From Cystobasidiopsis lactophilus (lineage: Eukaryota > Basidiomycota > Agaricostilbomycetes > Agaricostilbales > Chionosphaeraceae): a stretch of DNA of 64,000 bases. The translations under genes were made by a program, and so were the position numbers. Under the pieces are notes generated by a model. It ran no database searches. It was not told the origin of the DNA and saw nothing but the letters and a program-made list of their open reading frames with translations. The stretch spans positions 3,706,762 through 3,770,761 of the forward strand of contig BCIO01000003.1 in NCBI GenBank assembly GCA_001599975.1, given 5' to 3'. Of the stretch, positions 35,128-44,924 are shown in pieces. Within the stretch, counting starts at the first letter, position 1, and each line of letters begins with the position of its first letter.

Positions 35128-35990
35128 TCACATCTGGAGCAACTGAGGGTTGATGTTAAAATTGGCCACCCTGGTGGGGCCATTTGTAACAAAGTGATGG
35201 GTCTCATGGCCTATTATCACGTTCGTTCATACTTCGGGATTGATCGAAGAGGCAGTGGGCACTCACAAGAAATGATGAGCTGGTGCCAAACGTATTCCTT
35301 CCGCAAATTGGACTCGACCCATCCCAACTTGGATTTGCTCTTGTAGCTCAGGCCAATTCCAACAACGCAGTCGTGTTCGCGCTTATGACTGGCGCCGCCT
35401 TCGTCTGATTTTATCCGTCAGCAGAAGCCAGGCTGACAATCGAAGACTCCGTACTGGCCTGGAAGCGCAGGGGGAAACTGATCGCAGCCCATCCGTACTT
35501 GTTAATGGGAGATATGGGAAAGGAAGACCAATGGGAAAGACAACAGCCGGTCTTGGTGTCGACGCGTGGTAGCATGGGACTGGCTGGTGTCCTGGGTGCG
35601 TGGCCAGCATGGAGGTTTCGTATTTCACCACGGCTGGAGTGCCCGTCACGGGATCATCGCGGGCGTGGAACTGGGCTTGTTTACCATCGCCGGGAACCAA
35701 ATGAACTTTGGTGTCGTTGCCATCTTTGAACTTGAGCTCCAAGTTGAAAGCCACGCGATCAGCCCAGTTCTCGGCAGGAAGGTCCAGAGAAGCAACCTGG
35801 AACAGCATTTGGATGTAACCAGTGGCATCAGTATCGCCTTGCCAAAAGGAGACGTGTCTCAAGCTCGTCGCTTCCCGTTCCCATTGCATGTCGTCCAATT
35901 CTTTCAAAGCCTTCAGTCTCTTTCTTATAAGATTGAATCGAATCGGGCGATGGGGGGCCCACTTGCCTCATTGGATAGGTTGATACGCAT
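35128..35990 (-). pseudogene. M1: member of the M array (unknown family), frame disrupted once
   Basis: A close relative of M3. Recognisable parts are LRHVSFWQGDTDATGYIQML, ENWADRVAFNLELKFKD, then CYH, then TKTGCCLSHW and GWAAISFPLRFQ, later DCVVGIGLSYKSKSKLGW and the end HHFVTNGPTRVANFNINPQL. The last two introns sit exactly as in M3 and M4. Between CYH (about 35570) and TKTGC the reading frame slips by one base relative to M3, with both sides still conserved and no room for an intron. This is either a young pseudogene or a sequence error. The 5' end is unclear: no ATG precedes the conserved part in frame unless a GC-AG intron near 35940-35985 is used. Convergent with CLF1, 92 bp apart. Confidence 0.55.
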
Positions 35991-36143
35991 TTTCTCTCAA
36001 TGAAAGGAGCTGTCAAGACGAAGACTGTGGCGAACTGGGTCTGTAAGCTTTCGCGCGTTGCCCAGCCAAAAGTCCAACTTACTCCGTTGGTGAGCTGGGT
36101 TCTGATGACCGTGCGTTGATTTGAAACTAGGAGACAGGCCTCT

Positions 36144-36625
36144 CTTCGTGGTCGGCAAGAGAGAGATATGAAACGAGAGAGAGCGACCTCTTTGCGTCTC
36201 GACCACTGAACGGCAAACAAAGGGAGGGAAACCTGTACCAAAGAAGCCACTACGAGTGGTGGTACAACATAAAAGAGGACTATGCGCAGGCTAGGTATAT
36301 AAGGTAGCAGAGCATCCCGCGCGTTCGAACTTCGCAGTCCAGTCGGCAGCAGAGCGGAAGGAAAATTCGCAATGAATCGGAGCAGGCATGGCAAGGGCAG
36401 GCAATCCAGCTTCTTTGGATGAAGACAGCTATCGAGAAGGAACCGGCAAACGCCTCTACAGCCTGAGCGAGAGGGATCAATTTCTGCGCGAGTTCAAAGC
36501 CGCCAACGTTGCGAGCAAGCCGCCTGGCCATTCCCAGAGGCTTTCCCGGGTGTTCAGCGCACGATTCATACAGGCAAAGGCGTCTGTAAAAGGCCATGAG
36601 GGCAGAAGATCACGGCTGCAGCGGA
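36144..36625 (+). repeat. Duplicated block, copy 1 (promoter plus start of S1)
   Basis: This block and 38194..38675 are nearly identical by eye (well over 90 percent), including the TATA box, the ATG and about 75 codons of the small gene. Similarity stops abruptly on the left (at about CTCTTCGTGGTCGGCAAG) and on the right (just after CTGCAGCGGAC). Confidence 0.8.
36296..36303 (+). promoter_or_regulatory. TATA box of S1
   Basis: TATATAAG lies 85 bp upstream of the S1 ATG. It is conserved in copy 2 at 38346-38353 at the same distance. Confidence 0.6.
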
Positions 36626-36654
36626 CAGCCACCAAGTTGAACGCGGCCCGATGA
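36388..36654 (+). CDS. S1: small basic protein, unknown
   Basis: 88 residues, MARAGNPASLDEDSYREGTG..., with LYSLSERDQFLREFKAANVA as the core helix-like part and a strongly basic C-terminus (GHEGRRSRLQR). S1 and S2 are almost identical over the first 75 residues and then diverge. Downstream DNA still shows matches between the copies (TTTGGTCCGC and CAATCYCCG), so the original gene was probably longer and S1 has lost its 3' part, or an intron I could not place lies here. No signal peptide. A nuclear or nucleic-acid-binding role would fit the charge but is only a guess. Divergent from M2-like promoter sequence on the other strand. Confidence 0.45.
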   Translation: MARAGNPASLDEDSYREGTGKRLYSLSERDQFLREFKAANVASKPPGHSQRLSRVFSARFIQAKASVKGHEGRRSRLQRTATKLNAAR

Positions 36655-37001
36655 AATCGCTGCCAGGAAAGAGTTTTGGTCCGCATTCTCCAAGTTGCAG
36701 AGGGGAAAGCATCGTCTTCAACATCAAAATCAAGCAATCTCCGTCCCGCTTTGAAATGTCTACAGCCGCCGTTGAAGATTACGGTGGCAAATGGCGACTG
36801 AGGTCCCAGGGAGTGCTCAGTAGGACGGGCTGTTCTTGGCACCTGCACACTAGATGCCTTGAAACAAGTAGGCAGAGAGGTCAATATATGAGGAGGACAG
36901 GCAATCTTTCAAAGCTGAGAGCGGAGAGTGTGTTCATGGCTAATGTTACAAGAAGTGGAAATCATGTTGAAAGGGTGCTATGGTGGAGCAGACTACTGAT
37001 C
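36655..37001. other. Spacer between S1 and M2
   Basis: Contains decayed similarity to the 3' part of S2 (about 36680-36830) and no supported gene. Confidence 0.4.
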
Positions 37002-38040
37002 CTAAAAGACGTGTCCAGAAGGGGGCATTTGGTTGAATTGCAGCGCTGGCGCTGCTTGGACGACGGGTGGTGGGAAGACGGGGTCGCCAATGTGATAGCC
37101 CAAAGGCACTGTTTTGTCAACCGTACTGAGAGGCGTGTCGCGTGCTAGAGTAGCGAGCTATACTGACCTGGCAGCTTGAGCACCGTAGAAACCACGTCGC
37201 CCACCGTTTGAGTCCTTTGAAGGCGCTCGAACCCCTGCCCTTCGGACAACTTGTCCCTCTGGTAGCGTGTTTGCACATGGACTGAGCACTCTTGGCAGCG
37301 TTTCAGCTCGACGCTCTGGTGTACGATAGGATGATGAGGCTGCAGGCCTAAGTTGTGCTGGGCTGGATCCAACTGCGGATGATTTGGAGTGCCCATAAGG
37401 TGATGCACTGGTCCTTGGTGGATAAAAATCTCCTGAGAATGATCTAAGAGGCCTTTATGAACGGTTTGAGCGGCGGCAGACGACATGAAACGTACCGGGC
37501 TTGAGGTGCACGCGAAACTCTACGAGACCCCATCCGTGCCCGTGATCCAATGGATTGCCATAGGACCAATGTGAAAAGATCCCATAAGGGCCTCTCCTTT
37601 GGTGCACTGCGAAGGTGTGCCTTGTCGGGGTGGGAAAAGGGTGCGGAATGCTCAGACTTCTTTCATGGCATGTTGCCGGGAAATTCATCATAGGCTGGCC
37701 ACCGTCAGGGCTGCTCTCTGGGACTGATTGATGATGAAGCGGGTTGGGGCTGTCCCGAATCTCGCAGCGAAAATGCAAATGATCGTGCCAATCTTCCTCC
37801 AGTTTGTAAAAGTCGGGCAGGATTGAAGAGAGCGGAAAGAGCATCCGAATGTAGAGTTCAGTGTCATCTTCAGACTCGACGACGGCAAGCTGCCGGGCGT
37901 CGGCTGCGGCTTTGTTCTGCTCGAGGACAGCCAGATGTCCATGCTAATTACTCGTCAACAAGCCCCGAAACTCTTAGATCCAAACTCACAGTGAACTCTT
38001 TTAAAAACCGCTCCCCTTCCTCGTGGGCTTCGTCCTGCAT
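37002..38040 (-). CDS. M2: member of the M array, unknown family
   Basis: Exons 38040..37990, 37943..37496, 37452..37168 and 37108..37002 give 296 residues. Start MQDEAHEEGERFLKEFT, then a helix (LAVLEQNKAAADARQLAVVE), LYIRMLFPLSSIL, HLHFRCEIRD, HTFAVHQRRGPYGIFSHWSY and HGWGLVEFRVHLKPG. The long third exon is specific to M2 and His/Pro-rich (FIHQGPVHHLMGTPNHPQLD), ending in ELKRCQECSVHVQTRYQ, which matches the C.V.V segment of M1, M3 and M4. The last exon is Pro-rich. The conserved parts (YI..LFP, GC.FS.W, GWG.....RF) look like strands of a beta sandwich, perhaps TRAF/MATH-like; I do not recognise the family. No signal peptide. M2 is diverged from M1 and M3. Confidence 0.6.
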
Positions 38041-38437
38041 ATCCGGAATTCTTCAAAAGAAAGAAGGGACTGTGGCAAAGTCAGTCCCAGATCATTCCAT
38101 ACGGCGCGGCCGACGGGAGTGACGCCCTTACTCTGCGGAGATGATGGGTCACTGGCTCGGCGCTCGTCGATTGGGAGCGAAAGGGCGGCGACGTCTCTTC
38201 GTGGTCGGCAAGAGAGAGATATGAAACGAGAGAGAGCGACCTCTTTGCGTCTCGACCATTGAACGGCAAACAAAGGGAGGGAAACCTGTACCAAAGAAGC
38301 CACCCCGAGTGGTGGTACAACACAAAAGAGGATTCGCAGGCCAGGTATATAAGGTAGCAGAGCATCCCGCGCGTTCGAACTTCGCAGTCCAATTGGCAGC
38401 AGAGCAGAAGGAAAACTCGCAGTGAATTGGAGCAGGC
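38041..38437. promoter_or_regulatory. Divergent promoter between M2 and S2
   Basis: 397 bp between two divergent starts. The TATA box TATATAAG at 38346-38353 is 85 bp upstream of S2. The right part belongs to the duplicated block; the left part, near M2, does not. Confidence 0.5.
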
Positions 38438-38675
38438 ATGGCAAGCGCAGGCAATCCAGCTTCTTTGAATGAAGACAGCTATCGAGAAGGAACCGGCAAA
38501 CGCCTCTACAGCCTGAGCGAGAGGGATCAATTTCTGCGCGAGTTCAAAGCCGCCAACGTTGCGAGCAAGCCGCCTGGCCATTCCCAGAGGCCTTCCCGTG
38601 TGTTCGGTGCACAATTCATGGAAGCAAAGGCGTATATTAAAGGCCATGAGGGCAAAAGATCATGGCTGCAGCGGA
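38194..38675 (+). repeat. Duplicated block, copy 2 (promoter plus start of S2)
   Basis: Near-identical partner of 36144..36625. Small differences include a shortened stretch before the TATA box and scattered substitutions. Confidence 0.8.
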
Positions 38676-38767
38676 CGAAGAATGCCGCACGCCCAAATCA
38701 TGGGCCCGGGCCAAATCCCACAGAGTTGGTGAAGACCTTTGGTCCGCGTCGTTTAATCGGTCAATGA
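38438..38767 (+). CDS. S2: small basic protein, paralogue of S1
   Basis: 109 residues, MASAGNPASLNEDSYREGTG..., identical to S1 across GKRLYSLSERDQFLREFKAA and beyond. After GHEGKRSWLQR it continues KNAARPNHGPGPNPTELVK and stops at 38767. A second frame (about 38662-38898) downstream reads HYPSYEIRQSPARAWKFLQQ and ends TEELPQ; DNA similarity to S1 extends into it, so an unplaced splice or a frame change may link the two and the true protein may end at 38898. Basic, no targeting signal, function unknown. Confidence 0.45.
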   Translation: MASAGNPASLNEDSYREGTGKRLYSLSERDQFLREFKAANVASKPPGHSQRPSRVFGAQFMEAKAYIKGHEGKRSWLQRTKNAARPNHGPGPNPTELVKTFGPRRLIGQ

Positions 38768-39115
38768 TGAAGAAACACTATCCTTCATATGAAATCAGGC
38801 AATCCCCGGCTCGCGCCTGGAAGTTTCTCCAGCAGCCGCCGAAGATCACCGCTCTCGGTGGCGAATTCGAAGTGGCGACCGAAGAGCTGCCTCAGTAGCC
38901 CGGGCTAATCTCATGATGCACAAATGCTTCAAGAGAACCGAAATGACTCTCGTTGGCAGCGAGATCTTCCGCGCCATTGCCGAACTGCGGTCAAGGCGGA
39001 GCTGAGGTCTTACAGACTCCGAGTCGATGCTGATCGTGTGACTGACGGAAGGGGTTCGATTGCACTCTGATGGGAGGAAAACATCGCAATGGGCCGCTAC
39101 GCGGGCGCACCGGGT

Positions 39116-39960
39116 CTATCCCCGAACGAGCATTTGCGGATCAATATGGAAAGGGGACGCCTTGGTGATCGGAACCATCCTGGCAACACCATTTGGGGTG
39201 AAATGATGGCCTTCAGGGGCTGTTATTGCATCGCTTAGCCGCCAACAAATAGGTTGGTCAGGAGGAGTATGCGCACCGGAAATGATAAGATTGTTGTGCC
39301 AAACGCGTTCCATCCTATCACTCGAGCGAGCCCAGCTGTGTCCGGAGTGGCTCGTGTAGGACAAGTCAACAGCAACCACGCAGGCATGCTGATGCTTGCT
39401 AGGAGCGACTTCCCCTGTCCACATCTCGTCAGCACAAGCAAAATGAGTAATACTGAAGGCCGCCGCCTACTTTGCTCAAAGTGTAAAGGGAACTCAATTG
39501 TAGCCCATCCGTGGTTCTTGCGAGATGTGTAAGACCAGTAAGAGAGGCGGCAGCCACTTCTCTCGTGAACACGGTGGTAGCATTTTGCTGGTTGTTCTCC
39601 CTGGTGCGTGATCGGCATCTGGCTTTCCTCTTCACGCACTGCCGGATGGCCCGTTTGGGAATCGGTGTGGGCATGGAACTGGACAAGTTCAGTAGTCCCA
39701 GGAACATCGTGATCACGGCTTTGACCGCTCTCCTTGAATCTGAGCGCCATGTTGAAAGCCACGCAATCGGCCCAGTGGACGTCTGCCGAGATGTCCAGAG
39801 CAGCGATTGGGAACAGCATCTGGACGTAGCCGGTGGCGTGGCCTTTTTCTCGCCAGAATGAGAGGTGCCTGAGGGTCAACCCCTCGTTCGCCGCTTCCAG
39901 CTTGTACATTTCTTCCAGGACCGTCGGACCGAGAGTTTTAAGAGGGTCAATTGGATTCAT
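39116..39960 (-). CDS. M3: member of the M array, unknown family
   Basis: Exons 39960..39471, 39408..39277 and 39210..39116 give 238 residues. Start MNPIDPLKTLGPTVLEEMYK, then LRHLSFWREKGHATGYVQML, HWADCVAFNMALRFKES, CYHRVHERSGCRLSYWS and HGWATIEFPLHFEQ. Exon 2 holds HACVVAVDLSYTSHSGHSWA and the end is HHFTPNGVARMVPITKASPF. Of the four copies it is closest to M1 and has no disruption, so it is the reference for the family. Intron positions and phases equal those of M1. No signal peptide, membrane span or catalytic motif that I can name. Confidence 0.6.
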
Positions 39961-40857
39961 CGTCTATGGACTGCCGTCAAAGAACAACCTGTGGCCAAAC
40001 GGCGTTCAATAACTACCGCGCTCGAAAGAACAAGCCAGGACTCACCTTGAGCAGTAGAAACAGGTAGATCCTAAGTGGCAGCCTGTCGGGAACGAGAAGA
40101 GACGTGGTCGTGGTTGGGAAGAGAGGAGAAGAGAGAGACATCGTGAAACATTGTCCATGGCTCCGCGGCCACTTGACGGAACAAAGGAAAGGAATAACCC
40201 AGGCCACGAAGGACGCCAGAAGTGATGGTATATCTCCATTGCTGGTCTTGGAAAGTCCAGTGATGGCGCCATTTCTTCAAGCTCAGCGGCTCGCATAAGG
40301 AACGGGAAGGTTAGGGTGATAGACTAGGGCACGAAAGCCAGGCCTCGCAACAACGCCGGGCATTGGGCCATGATGCGGGCAGCAGAAGGGTAAAAAGTAT
40401 CAAGGGTAGAGGCGTGTAGCAAAAAGAGGCGAGGCACATTGACTCGGCAACCTGAGTCTCCGGAGAAGGGGCAAGCCGCTGCAGAAGAGCCATTGAGCGC
40501 GCTCTTGTGTGTGCAACTTGTCGGCTCTCGTACACCGTGTGAAAGGGCCATAGTATTGACTTGATGCATCCGAAGGCAAAAGACCATGACCGCTGCGGAG
40601 CAAGAGTGGCAAAAGTGGCAGTTGAGCGAGCCCTCTTGGCCCACTTCCTCCATGTGGTCAAGGAAGGATGCACTACGTCTCCAACCAGACCGTTCAAGGC
40701 CACCAGGGAAGGGCTGGCGCCGCCCACTCGCCTTCCCGCCGCGCGCGACTGAGTCGGCGGCCAAAGTCTTGAAAATGCGACTGCTCTTCGAAGGAGCGCC
40801 TTCTTGCCCTTGGACCTTATTGGACGTTACTCAAGAATGGCTTCAATTCCTCAAACG
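39961..40857. other. Intergenic region between M3 and the dehydrogenase
   Basis: Divergent promoter region of about 900 bp. Overlapping open frames on both strands near 40311-40861 lack homology and splice support, and the plus-strand one runs into the start of the dehydrogenase. I call no gene here and found no third copy of the S block. Confidence 0.4.
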
Positions 40858-42669
40858 ATGAAGGGTGAGCACGGTGGCGCGAGCTTTTAGGCCAACCACG
40901 CTGATTTGGGCTGCCGCAGCTGTCTATTATGAGGTGGGCGGCTAAGCCTCTCTGGTTGGCTCAAAGCTGATCCCTGTCACCTCTAGGCACCTAGAACTTT
41001 CTCCATCGCTGATAGGCCTGTGCCCAAGATGTGAGTTGGCTTGGCTTGCCTGCTGTCCAAGTCGGCGCGGCTCACAAGCGCACACCTTCGCCAGCAACGA
41101 GAACGAAGTTTTGGTCAAAGTGTCGGCTTGTGGTGAGTGTTTTGTCTCTACGCCTATCTACACAGCTGAGAGTGGACGCCCCAGGTGTCTGCGGGACGGA
41201 TCAGGCAAGTGGCATATTGGCGCGAAGTCCGTTCGCATCGACCTGACCTGACCGTTTGCGGCATTAAATAGCATCGTGAGAGCATTTGCTCTCAAAGTGT
41301 CTACAAGTGTCTCACATCGCTAGCCGGGCAGTCCATGAGGGAGAATTCATCTGCAAATTTCCTTTGACCCTTGGCCACGAAATTGTTGGCAAGAGTGGGT
41401 TCTCTCCTCGCTCAGCCACGAGGTGGACCAAGGAGCTTAAGCAATGCGAAAATGCAGTTGTACAAGTGGGCAGCAGCGTGACGAAAGTCAAGGTCGGCGA
41501 GCGAGTGGTGTGCGACAACGCCACTCCTTGCAGCCTTTGCGAATACTGCACCACAGGCCAGCCCCTGTACTGCAGCGACTTTGAATCTAAGGGCTGCAAC
41601 ACCGACGGCGGCTTCGCCGACTTTTGCAAGTTCCACGCCTCCAAGGTCTACCCCATCAAGAACCTGACCGACATCGAGGCCGTCCTCGTCGAGCCCGCGT
41701 CCTGCGCCATCCACGGCGCTGACATGCTCAACCTGAAAGTCGGCTCCTCCGTGCTCGTCCTAGGTGCTGGCCCCACCGGCTTGCTCTTGGCCCAGCTGCT
41801 TAGGCTCAACGGCGCCGCCCACCTGGTGCTCGCTGCCAACGCTGGTCCGAAAATGAAGATCGCCCGTGAGGTTGATGCTGCGGATGCCTATGTTGACCTG
41901 GACCGCCAGAACCCGGAGGCACAATGGGAGCAGCTCAAGGCTGACTACCCGCAAGGTGCGTCCATTCCTCTTTGGAAGCGACCCGTTCCCTCGAGCTCAC
42001 ATTTGTCATAGGCTTTGATGCGGTCATTGAGGCAACTGGTGTCGAGTCCGTTGCGAACAAGTCTCTGGCCTACGTGAAGAAAGGTGAGCGAACATCCCCC
42101 TAGCTCGACTATGCTATGTTGGTCTCTGACGTCTTGCCATCTCCTTTGGCTCCACAGGAGGGTGAGCGGAGTCACTAGGGTTGAACCTTTGGTCGCCGTG
42201 CTCACTTGAGAATTGTCTCTTCAAGAACTCTCATGGTCAGGCCATCCTACACTCGCCCCAGTGACGAGCGCTCACGGCTCTGCCACAGATCTATGGTGTC
42301 TACTCCAAGGCTGCCCGCGTCCACTGGGCTCCTGACGACATCTTCGGCAAGGAGATCACAATCAAGGGCTCGTTTGCGTAAGCATCACGTTTTTTTGCCA
42401 CCCGCTGAGCGCTCATTTGTTTCGCTTTTCCCAACACGGCAGCCAAGTCAACTGCTTCGCTCGTGCTATTGCCTACCTCGATTCCAAGAAAGTCAAGGTC
42501 GCACCGATGGTCACCGACGTCTACAAGATCGAGCAGTTCCAGGAAGCGCTGGACAAGATCGCTTCTCGCGATTGGTGCGTTCCTCGCGCTCTTTCTTGAA
42601 GATACCGCTGATCGGTGCGGACAATGCAGTCTCAAGGTGGCAATCACCCCGGGAGATTATACTAAATGA
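40858..42669 (+). CDS. Zinc-dependent polyol (D-arabinitol-type) dehydrogenase
   Basis: Thirteen exons (40858..40864, 40920..40933, 40987..41030, 41095..41132, 41185..41208, 41332..41394, 41458..41955, 42012..42083, 42158..42161, 42226..42235, 42289..42377, 42443..42574, 42630..42669) give 344 residues. N-terminus MKAVYYEAPRTFSIADRPVP; catalytic zinc ligands in VSACGVCGTD and GHEIVG; structural zinc loop CDNATPCSLCEYCTTGQPLYC; cofactor loop VLVLGAGPTGLLLAQLL. The end (FQEALDKIASRDCLKVAI) is typical of fungal arabinitol/sorbitol dehydrogenases such as the rust ARD1 type. It interconverts a polyol and a ketose with NAD(P). Exons 9 and 10 are only 4 and 10 nt; they restore KKGGTLMIYGVY exactly. 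Polyol preference is inferred. Confidence 0.85.
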
Positions 42670-42919
42670 GAGCGGGAACGGCAGGGTGGATTGCTTAAGA
42701 TGTCCGCAAGACCACTTATGCAGTGTCTCATTGACTTCAGCAGACTGCTTCATCGTCCCTCAAACTGTGACATCGCTTAACGAGGGCTTTACAACTTCTA
42801 GGCATAGTACAAGACAAAAGCTAAGACCTAAGAGCATTCAGGTCACCGTAAGGCCGTTCAAGTCGACTGTGGGACCATTGTGTGCGAAGCGATGACCTTG
42901 AGGCACTGTATTATCTCAA

Positions 42920-43692
42920 TCAGCCTGTGTCAGTAAGCTGGTCTGAAAGCTGACCTTTGATCAGAAGCGATTGTGATGAAACCTCGTCTGCGTTCAGGGT
43001 CTTCTGCTGGAGGGAACTGGCCCAAGAGTAATCCGCAGTCGCACTTCCCTGCGTGTATTGGCACTTGACAGTGACTGTACACTGATGGCTGGTCGGATTG
43101 GAGGCTTCGACTGTCCGATGCGATAAGTGAGGCGAACAGTTGTCAGTCTGTCAAACACACCAGCTGTGAATCTGATGGGCATTGAGACCACACCCCATCC
43201 GCGGGGTTTTTGAGGGTCGAAGAACCACCATGAGAAGCCGCAGCCCGTCTTGTCGTCGTTGCGAAAGTGGCGCATCACATGTTCATGAGGTGCCGGGGCG
43301 CCTAATGAAGCGGATCCTATATTTGAAACAGACTCTAGAGGGTGAAAATCGACGGTTCTTCCTTCCTTGCTGGGTACGTAATGGTAGTGGCGACTGGGGC
43401 CCATTTGAAACGATAATTCTGCTCGGAAAGAAAGACGGTTGACCCAGGCCGCTGGCGCCCTAAAAAAATCAATTTCGTGATGGGGAACCAGAGTGGCAAT
43501 CGGAAAGAGTAGATGGATATAAACGAGGCCTGGGGTCTCCGGGGGGGCGCTCGACCACAGGCGCCTTACGCTGTGATCTTTCTCTTCAAGTTCTAATCGG
43601 GCTAGCTCCGCCTAGAGATGTCTTAGAGGAAAGAAAGATGGGTTCGAAGACAGAGGCTGACATACCACCTCTTGCGCAGTCATGAGTGTCAT
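42920..43692 (-). CDS. M4: member of the M array, unknown family
   Basis: Exons 43692..43666, 43611..43161 and 43110..42920 give 222 residues. Start MTLMTAQEV, then AELARLELEEKDHSVRRLWS, LVYIHLLFPIATLVPHHEID, RLSFRAELSFQMG, HVMRHFRNDDKTGCGFSWWF and RGWGVVSMPIRFTAG. The last exon holds QCTVTVKCQYTQGSATADYS and ends LSDQLTDTG, lacking the final segment of M1-M3. The shared core (YI.LLFP; TGC.FS.W; GWG.V..P.RF; C.V.V...Y) makes the relation clear despite low identity. It is separated from M3 by the dehydrogenase gene. Confidence 0.6.
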
Positions 43693-44924
43693 TCTGATTC
43701 TGCAAGCTACGGCAGGTAGACCAGACATCAGTCATTGGCGCCCGTCCTGATAGAGGCGAGCCATACGGACAGATAAAAGGTATAGGCTCGAGCGCTGGCC
43801 AAGGGAGGTCTCGGTGGGAGGAGGTAGGAAGGCATGAGAGTCATTGACCTCCTCGCGAGCAATACAAAGGGAAGCAGCAGCCTGTGGGATACACGCCTTC
43901 GTCCGCGATGGCTCTATTGACGTTCAGACACCAGACCAGGCTGATAGACTTATTTGACGTGATATGGTTGGACAGGCGTCGGACGATGTTGGAGGATGCA
44001 CGCCGTGTGGAAACCGACCTTCTGCATTCCGCGTAGCGCTGGATAGTTACTGAAGGAGCTCCCTTCTGGTTGAAGTAAAGCTACTCGACCGAGCGGACTC
44101 ATTTGGAGGAGAGGAAAGTTCGAGCCAAGCAATTCGACGGCTTCTCCAGGCTCCAGCACTCCCGGGCGAGGAAATTCCAATCATAGCTTCCAGCAATAGG
44201 CATTTCAGATAGCAGTCAATCAGGCATGAAGCATTCCAGAGGACCCATCAGCGAGGCAAGCAAGCCGACCCAAGCCGAGTTGGTCGCAGCGGATTGAGCT
44301 TGGCCTCGACGTCGACGTGCTCCCGAATGGTTGGACCTGCTGCAGCTGTGGGAAGACTATGCGCTCCTGAACTAGCCTAGAGAACCAAGACCTAGCAACC
44401 CCTTGATGGCGCAGGCGCTGTGGCCGCCCCTCATCTGCTCGAGTCGATAAACAACAGATTCGGGAATGGCCTTGCCCGGCGAGCCATCGTCGCCTGCGAC
44501 CCTTGCAAGTGCCAATCGAGAGCTGCTGCTGGAACGGAAGAAGCTGCGCTTTAGCAGATGCAGGAGGTCAAGGCGACGTGGGGCGGATCACCACCCAAGC
44601 CCAGCACGCCGGCAGAGGCTTCCGGATCGAGCAGTGCGTTTTGAGCTGCGCGTCTTGGGCTCCTTTGAGCCAGGTTGTTTCGTTGGTCGTTTGGGAATGT
44701 TTGACCGAGCTCAGGTCGGCCTTGGACTTGCATGATTGGGAGGCACGATAAGTGCGTGGCGTCAAGTCAGGCTGGCCAGCTATCACCTCGTCAAGCGAGC
44801 GCCCAAAAGCAAAGGCCTGCATAGAACAGATTGAATTTCATCCCCATTCAACTTGTCAAAGCTAATACCCTGATACACAACTTCATTCGGAAACCCTTTA
44901 AGTGAGCGAAGCCCGGTGGCGGCG
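43693..44924. other. Intergenic region with possible gene remnants
   Basis: About 1.2 kb without a supported gene. A minus-strand frame at 43950-44180 (ELLGSNFPLLQMSPLGRVAL...) reads like protein but has no clear start or partner exons. On the plus strand near 44490 ARRAIVACDPCK recalls the start of a Zn2Cys6 finger but the rest is missing. Confidence 0.3.

Noticed and set aside
35828-36394. Long minus-strand frame (MPCLLRFIANFPSALL...) opposite the S1 promoter, with a similar one at 38001-38444
   Set aside because: It is the reverse complement of the duplicated promoter and S start; the two copies agree only because the DNA does, and neither leads into a supported M exon.
40311-40861. Overlapping frames of 146 and 91 codons on opposite strands
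   Set aside because: No homology, no splice signals, and the plus-strand one overlaps the dehydrogenase start; it does not resemble S1 or S2.
44480-44560. Zn2Cys6 transcription-factor gene
   Set aside because: Only ACDPCK resembles the finger; the remaining cysteines and any downstream domain are absent.
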